Part shown: in pieces, positions 58,604 through 64,000 of the stretch
Layout: every line of letters starts with the position of its first letter
Numbering within the stretch: the stretch's first letter is position 1
Origin: Sipunculus nudus
Taxonomy: Eukaryota; Annelida; Sipuncula; Golfingiida; Sipunculidae
DNA length: 64,000 bases
Reading direction: 5' to 3'
Assembly (NCBI GenBank): GCA_026874595.1
Contig: CM049313.1
Coordinates: 63,864,159-63,928,158 of the forward strand
Translations under genes and position numbers: made by a program
Notes under the pieces: model-generated
The model's input: the letters and a program-made list of their open reading frames with translations, nothing else
What the model was told of the DNA's origin: nothing
Database searches by the model: none

Positions 58604-58900
58604 TGGTTCTCAGGCACCGCGAGTGTCAATTTTAACCCGACCCCCCCCCCCCCCCATTAAACATTTTGATTTTGATTTTCAATAGAAACTTACCAATTTT
58701 GAGCTCCAGCTGTTTGGACATTTCTTTCAAGAAGATAAAATAAAACAATTTTGATCAGATTTCATTTGTTATGTAGTCCTTTTACCTGTTTAGCAAAAAA
58801 ATGTTATTATTACGCTTTTCCCTGATCATATGACATTTTTATGAAAACATACAAGAAAGGTTTAAAAAATCGCCCGCTCGCACTGATTTCCAAGAGAACC
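58604..58900 (-). repeat. CTCAGGCAC-ended MITE, copy 1
   Basis: It begins GGTTCTCAGGCACCGCG and is related, in reverse orientation, to 61485-61790 through inner blocks around the TGTTTAGCAAAA and TGATCATATGACATTTTT stretches. A run of about 16 C lies at 58641-58656. The other end is decayed. Confidence 0.6.
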
Positions 58901-60734
58901 AAACTTTTTTTTTTGCCTATAAGTCCAAGTTTGCTCCCTCTGCATTCCTGCTTCATCAACCTCTTATGACATTAAGACTTTTTAATTGTAGCCATGTATC
59001 CTTTGCCTGCAATATAAATACCAGGCTTACCAGCTCAGCAAGGAGTGCACAGAGATAATGATATTACATTTTGAGTTACAGCAAACTGTGAACACAAGGC
59101 TCTGTGCCAAAAGGGTGTCTGGCCTGTCTGTTTGAGCCTCTGGCCTAAGCCTGCCTGTTGCTAGGCTGATATAAGTTTTGCTGGCAATGGATAGATGGCT
59201 AGGATAAAACAGTCTTAATGTCATCAGAGGTCGATGAAGCAGGAACACAGAGGCAGCAAAATTTAACCTATTATTTAAAAAGAGTAAATATCTCAATGGT
59301 TCAAACTTTATACTCTTCAAAATATATTATTTTCACCCAAGAAATTAACATCCCTGTCAGAAACAAAATTTATATACATATATATATACATATCTAAACA
59401 TAAACATATTTATGCATGACAGTATTTATAATTAGGCTGACCAGTTTCAAAACATTTCACAATTTTACAATTATTCACAAAATCAATGGCTTGACATTCA
59501 CTTCTGAAAATACTTGCCCAGCTGGCCAAAAATACGAAGCTTTTACTTCTATTGCATGGATTCATATTTGCCCTTAGAAAATTGGTGGTCAAGTCCATGA
59601 ATACAAAGCGAGTTACACATGATTATGTCACATTTTATTGCATGATAGACAGTTAATATGTTCCAATGTTTGTTTGTTCACAATATTCTCTTTAGTCTTT
59701 GTGCAAATAAATGAACAGGTAATTTAAGATTATTATTATTTATATGATTTCTCCAAGAAAGAAATTGGCTAACTTAAGGTCACTTAAAATTCAGACCCTT
59801 GGAGAAATATTTGTTAGACCCACCTGCCCAGCCCGGCAAGTACAAGCCAACTTTTGGTTGCCCTATCACCATTTTCAGTAACTTTACTTGCCCAGGGCAA
59901 GCAGTTAACTGTTAATGCGAGCCCTGAAATCTATGAGATACACCACTTACAAACATGAGAAACATAATCTAAAGTTTGATCAAATTATTGAGATCTAAGT
60001 AGTTTTATTAATTATATTTCAGCTTTTTCAACCATGAAAACTACCTACTGTCTGTGACAGTGATGTGAAATGTCGTCCAAAGGTTGATGCCAGCATGGCT
60101 GATGGGATCTGCAAAGAAATTCAGGTGGAACAGGTAGTTTCAAAAGTCATATATGGAAATAATCCAATTAAACTTCCCTATTCTGATATCTGAGGGCTAT
60201 TAACTAAAGATAATCTCTTGAAGCTTTTATGACTAGACCATATCTATCTACATGTTTATGAAAAAGGTTAAACAGTATTTAATGTCTCAAAATATGAATT
60301 ATTAATTCAATATTACACAAATTATTCATATATACATGCACATTTTCTGAGTGCACCATATTTCCTGTTTGCTCTGATTAATAAATGTACTGTAATTAGT
60401 AAAGGGGCATATACCTCTTTAAGGTCGAGCCCACTTTGATCGACGGCATAAATGTATATTTGTTGGTGATATATCAGAATGTTTAAAGCATGTTTTTACT
60501 TGTATAATGCCTTGGTCAATAAAGTTCAAGTTCAAAACACTGATCCAACCACATACAGGTAATTCCTTTTGTTTATATCTACATGTTTATAACATAAGGG
60601 GGGCCCACCAAGACAATCCTAACACACTCAATGATGACATACGGTGGCAACCAGCCAGTTTCGCATCTAGTGACCTTTTATTTACAAGTTATGTTAATGA
60701 AACTGAAATCTGAAGGTTTTGATGGTACTGATGT

Positions 60735-60822
60735 CGAACATGTGTTTTCTGATATGAAAGCTATAACATGTGGCATGCCTCAAGGCTCTATTCTGGGGCC
60801 CCTTCTAGTTTCACATAAATAG
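60735..60822 (+). pseudogene. LINE reverse transcriptase fragment
   Basis: About 25 codons carry the RT block 4 signature ITCGMPQGSILGPLL of non-LTR retrotransposons, followed by a loss of homology and a stop. Too short to place in a clade. Confidence 0.7.
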
Positions 60823-61484
60823 GTGTCAGAAATAGAACAGGTGCTTAGTTTGAATCTTGAGTCACTTTCTTGCAAGGCAATTGTAAATAACATTTTGGCT
60901 AACAGTTCTAAAAGACTAATTCTTTTATCATTTTAAACACCATAAAATCTAATCTTAAATTAAAAAATCATTAATAATGCCTCAATTCAATGCCACTACA
61001 ATTATGCATGTGCTGCCTGAAACAATGGTTTTTCTAAGAAAATGGATAGATTACAGGTGTCCCAAAACAAGATAGATTACATGTTGTATGTTAAATGTAT
61101 CATCCAGAACACATGTGTGTTGATGAGTTTGAACAAGTGAAGTTGTTAACTGTTTATTATAATGTGCAGTAATTGAAACCTGGTCACATGATTATTATTA
61201 TCAATGGATATGCCCTTGAATACATAAGTTGTAACATCTCTTTGGTTCAAAATGCACAGTCATGACACATGGTCAAGTGTAAGGTCATGTGCAGTTTATG
61301 GATGTTTGGGTTTGAAGAAACTTGTCACTGGAATGATCCTCCAATATCAACTAAACCATGCCTTACTAAAAATTGTTTTAAAAAATCTGTCAAATCACAC
61401 TATAGAATTTGATTATAAAATTAAGATATAGACGACGATATAAGTGTTTAAATTTACTGTTTTATATACTTAGCCAAAAAAAGG

Positions 61485-61790
61485 TTTTGGTTCTCAGGCA
61501 CTTTTTTCCAGAAATCAATCCACGAGGGCTTTTTTTTTACTTTTTTTGTATGTTTCGATAAAAATGTCATATGATTGGGGAAAAGCATGAAAATAACAGA
61601 ATTGTTTTGCTAGACAAGTAAACGCACTACATACCAAAGGAAATCTTATCAAAATTGTATTACGTGAACTTCTTGAATAAAAGATATGTCCGAGGGCTGG
61701 AGCTCAAACTTGACAAGTTTTTATTGAAAATCAAATAAAATTTTTTGACACAAGGGGTTAAAATTGGCGCACGCGGTGCCTGAGAATGTA
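61485..61790 (+). repeat. CTCAGGCAC-ended MITE, copy 2
   Basis: The left end is GGTTCTCAGGCAC and the right end, inverted, GGTACATTCTCAGGCAC, so inverted ends of about 14 bp bound a 300-bp non-coding body. This agrees with a non-autonomous DNA transposon. Confidence 0.65.
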
Positions 61791-62353
61791 CCTTTATTTT
61801 TTTTGCCTTAAAGTTTCTTTAGGAAAAATTCTATACTTGGTTTTTAGCTCAGCTGACTGAAAGTCATCTGAGCTATAGCTATCACTCTTTGTCCGTCGTC
61901 CGTCTGTCTGTCCGTCTGTCTGTCTGTCCGTCTGTCTGTCCGTTAACCAGGCACAAATCGTAACCGCTAGAACTGGAATCTTCTAACTTGACATCCTGGG
62001 AGGTCCATGAAAAATCTCCTTGGAAACCAGAAATTAGGTCTCTGTTACCCATATCCTCCGAGCTATGGGGCCCCAAAGTACCCCCCAGAAAAGTCCAAAA
62101 TTTCATACAAAAACTTCAATATCTCATTAACTACTTGACTGATGGTCATGATTTTTGGCATACATATTGATCATGAGAGGTTCCATCAGTTCCTGAAGAC
62201 TGGTGGCGCCACCTATGTTATCTATCAAGAGGGTACAAATTGCAACAACTGGACCTAGAAACTTCATTCTTGTCATGCAAGGAGGCCCATGAAGAGTGCC
62301 TGTGGAAACTTGAAATTAGGTCTCTGTTACCCATATCCTTCAAGCTATAGGAC

Positions 62354-62700
62354 TCTGAAGTATCCCTCAGAATAATGGACAATTTGATACAAAAGCTGAA
62401 GTATCTGTACAACTAATACGGAGATCATCATGATTCTTTGCATGGATATTGACCATTAAGTGTTTTTAGCTCAGCTGACTGCAAGTCATCTGAAGTATCC
62501 CTCAGAATAATGGACAATTTGATACAAAAGCTGAAGTATCTGAACAACTAATACGGAGATCATCATGATTCTTTGCTTGGATATTGACCATTAAGTGTTT
62601 TTAGCTCAGCTGACTGCAAGTCATCTGAAGTATCCCTCAGAATAATGGACAATTTGATACAAAAGCTCAAGTATCTAAACAACTATTGCAGTGATCACCA
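62354..62700. repeat. 135-bp tandem repeat
   Basis: CTGAAGTATCCCTCAG recurs at 62354, 62490 and 62625. Each new unit includes TTTTTAGCTCAGCTGACTG and CAAGTCATCTGAAG, meaning that the element terminus itself has been amplified in tandem. Confidence 0.85.
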
Positions 62701-63527
62701 TGATTCTTTGCATGGATATTGATCATGGAATGTGTCATCAGTTTCTGCAATATGGTGGCGCCACCTGTATTTTTTTATTTTTACGAATTTTTTTCTCTAT
62801 TTTTGAGACCTCATAAGATGCGGTCATCTGTTACCTTGGCACAAATCGTAACAACTGGATCTAGAATCTTCTCTCTTGACATGCTGAGAGGCCCATGAAA
62901 AGTTTCCTTAAAAACTTGAAATTAGGTCTCTCTTACCCATAACCTCTGAGCTATGGGGCTCCGAAGTACCCCCCAGAATAATGGAAAATTTGATACAAAA
63001 GCTCAAGTATCTGAACAATTATTATATTGATCACCATGATTCTTTGCATGGATATTGATCATGAAATGTTTCATCAGTTTCTGCATTCTGGTGGCGCCAC
63101 CTGTATTTTTTCAATTTTTAGCTCAGCTGACTGAAAGTCATCTGAGCTGTAGGGATCACCTTTTGTCCGTCGTCCGTCCGGCCATCCAGGCGTCTGTCTG
63201 TTAACAGGGCACAAATCGTAACCGCTAGCCAGGGAATCTTCTTACTTGAAATCCTGGGAGGTCTATGGAAATTCTCCTTGTAAACCTGAAATTAGGTCAC
63301 TGTGACCTATATTCTTCGAGCTATGGGGTTCTGAAGTACCCCCCAGAATAATGCAAAATTTAATACAAAAGCTCAAGTATTTGAACAACTAATGCATTAA
63401 TCACCATGATTCTTTGCATGGATATTGATCATGGAGTGTTTCATCAATTTCTGGAGATTGGTGGCGCCACCTATATTTTTTTTATTTTTTTTTTTATTTT
63501 TTTTCTCTACTTTTGTGATCTTTAAAC

Positions 63528-63920
63528 ATTTGGTCATCTGTAAACAGGGTACAAATCATAATGACTGGACCTAGAATCTTCTGTCCTCACCTCCAGGGAA
63601 GCCCATAAAAGGTCTACATGGAAACCCGAAATAAGGGGCCCTGTTACCCATATTCTGTGTGAGCTATGGGGCTCTGAAGTACCCCCCAGAATAAAGATTT
63701 GGTCATATAATAACAGTGCACAAATCATAATGACTGGACCTAGAATCTTCTGTCCTCACCTCCAGGGAAGCCCATAAAAGGTCTACATGGAAACCCGAAA
63801 TAAGGTCCCTGTTACCCATATCCTTCATGCTCTGGGGCTCCGAAGTACTCCCCAGAATAAAGATTTGGTCATCTGTTAACAGAGCACAAATTATAATGAC
63901 TTGACATAGAATCTCCTTTC
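63528..63920. repeat. About 165-bp tandem repeat
   Basis: ATTTGGTCAT and CACAAATCATAATGACTGGA recur from about 63528, 63698 and 63861. Units one and two are nearly identical and the third is more diverged. Confidence 0.8.
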
Positions 63921-64000
63921 TTGATATGCTGGGAGGCCCCTGAAAAGTCTCCTTGTGCACCTGAAATTACATCTCTGTTACCCATATCCTTCATCCTATG

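Larger units (their letters stand above)
58187..61840. other. Upstream flank of the sulfotransferase gene
   Basis: It should contain the 5' UTR and promoter of the sulfotransferase, but I could not place a start site. The rest holds two copies of a CTCAGGCAC-ended short element, a LINE fragment near 60740, and a possible hAT-like end (CGAGCCCTG) near 59925. No other gene was recognised. Confidence 0.5.
61841..64000. mobile_element. Inverted copies of the 337-bp-monomer repeat family, running off the window
   Basis: It starts TTTTTAGCTCAGCTGACTG and TCATCTGAGC, then (GTCCGTCTGTCT)n at 61890-61940, then monomers with GGTGGCGCCACC at about 62203, 62755, 63090 and 63460, so it is in reverse orientation to 47948-50181. 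A second start-like TTTTTAGCTCAGCTGACTG with its own minisatellite at 63116-63200 suggests two nested or adjacent elements. Confidence 0.75.

Noticed and set aside
59027-59320. Minus-strand open frame of 97 codons upstream of the sulfotransferase
   Set aside because: No recognisable domain, no splice partners, and composition like that of the flanking non-coding DNA.

Overview
This window looks like nuclear DNA of an invertebrate animal, most likely a bivalve mollusc. The reasons are intron-split animal genes lying in AT-rich, repeat-filled DNA, long (GACG)n-type minisatellites joined to palindromic interspersed repeats, and a mix of DIRS-like, Ty3/Gypsy, LINE, Merlin, hAT-like and Tigger-like remnants. 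I see no prokaryotic features. The species call is inference from repeat style, not from a match.

Two host genes can be assembled exon by exon. (1) A plus-strand immunoglobulin-superfamily type I membrane receptor (22438-25082) has a leader exon, two Ig-domain exons, a stalk exon, a transmembrane exon and a short tail. All its introns are phase 1, and a second pair of exons (25214-25748) could encode another tail. (2) A minus-strand cytosolic-type (SULT-like) sulfotransferase of six exons spans about 25 kb (58186 down to 32948). It carries the PAPS-binding motifs and an unusual basic, hydrophobic N-terminal extension. Its introns hold a roughly 3-kb higher-order minisatellite and several kilobases of a palindrome-ended, 337-bp-monomer repeat. 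Its last exon exists twice (38762-38919 and 32948-33105) because of a complex local duplication covering about 27.6-41.3 kb.

Layout: 0-3.5 kb is non-coding with microsatellites and an 11-bp-periodic TCGT array. 3.5-5.1 kb is a DIRS-like retroelement remnant (minus). 6.4-7.9 kb is a decayed Ty3/Gypsy remnant with gag joined to integrase (plus). 8.7-9.1 kb is a minisatellite. 10.4-11.1 kb is a dead Merlin-type transposase. 11.1-17.95 kb is a nearly whole LTR retrotransposon (minus) with the uncommon order gag-PR-IN-RT-RH, as in Gmr1-like elements. 18.1-18.7 kb is a LINE reverse-transcriptase remnant. 19.2 kb carries a diverged copy of the receptor's upstream region. 22.4-25.7 kb is the Ig receptor. 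27.6-41.3 kb is the duplicated block. 43.5-58.2 kb holds sulfotransferase exons 5 to 1 with their repeat-filled introns. 58.2-64 kb is repeats and a small LINE fragment.

The two host genes are on opposite strands and nothing visible links their functions. Exon calls rest on reading-frame and splice-site agreement read by eye; no database or RNA evidence was available.
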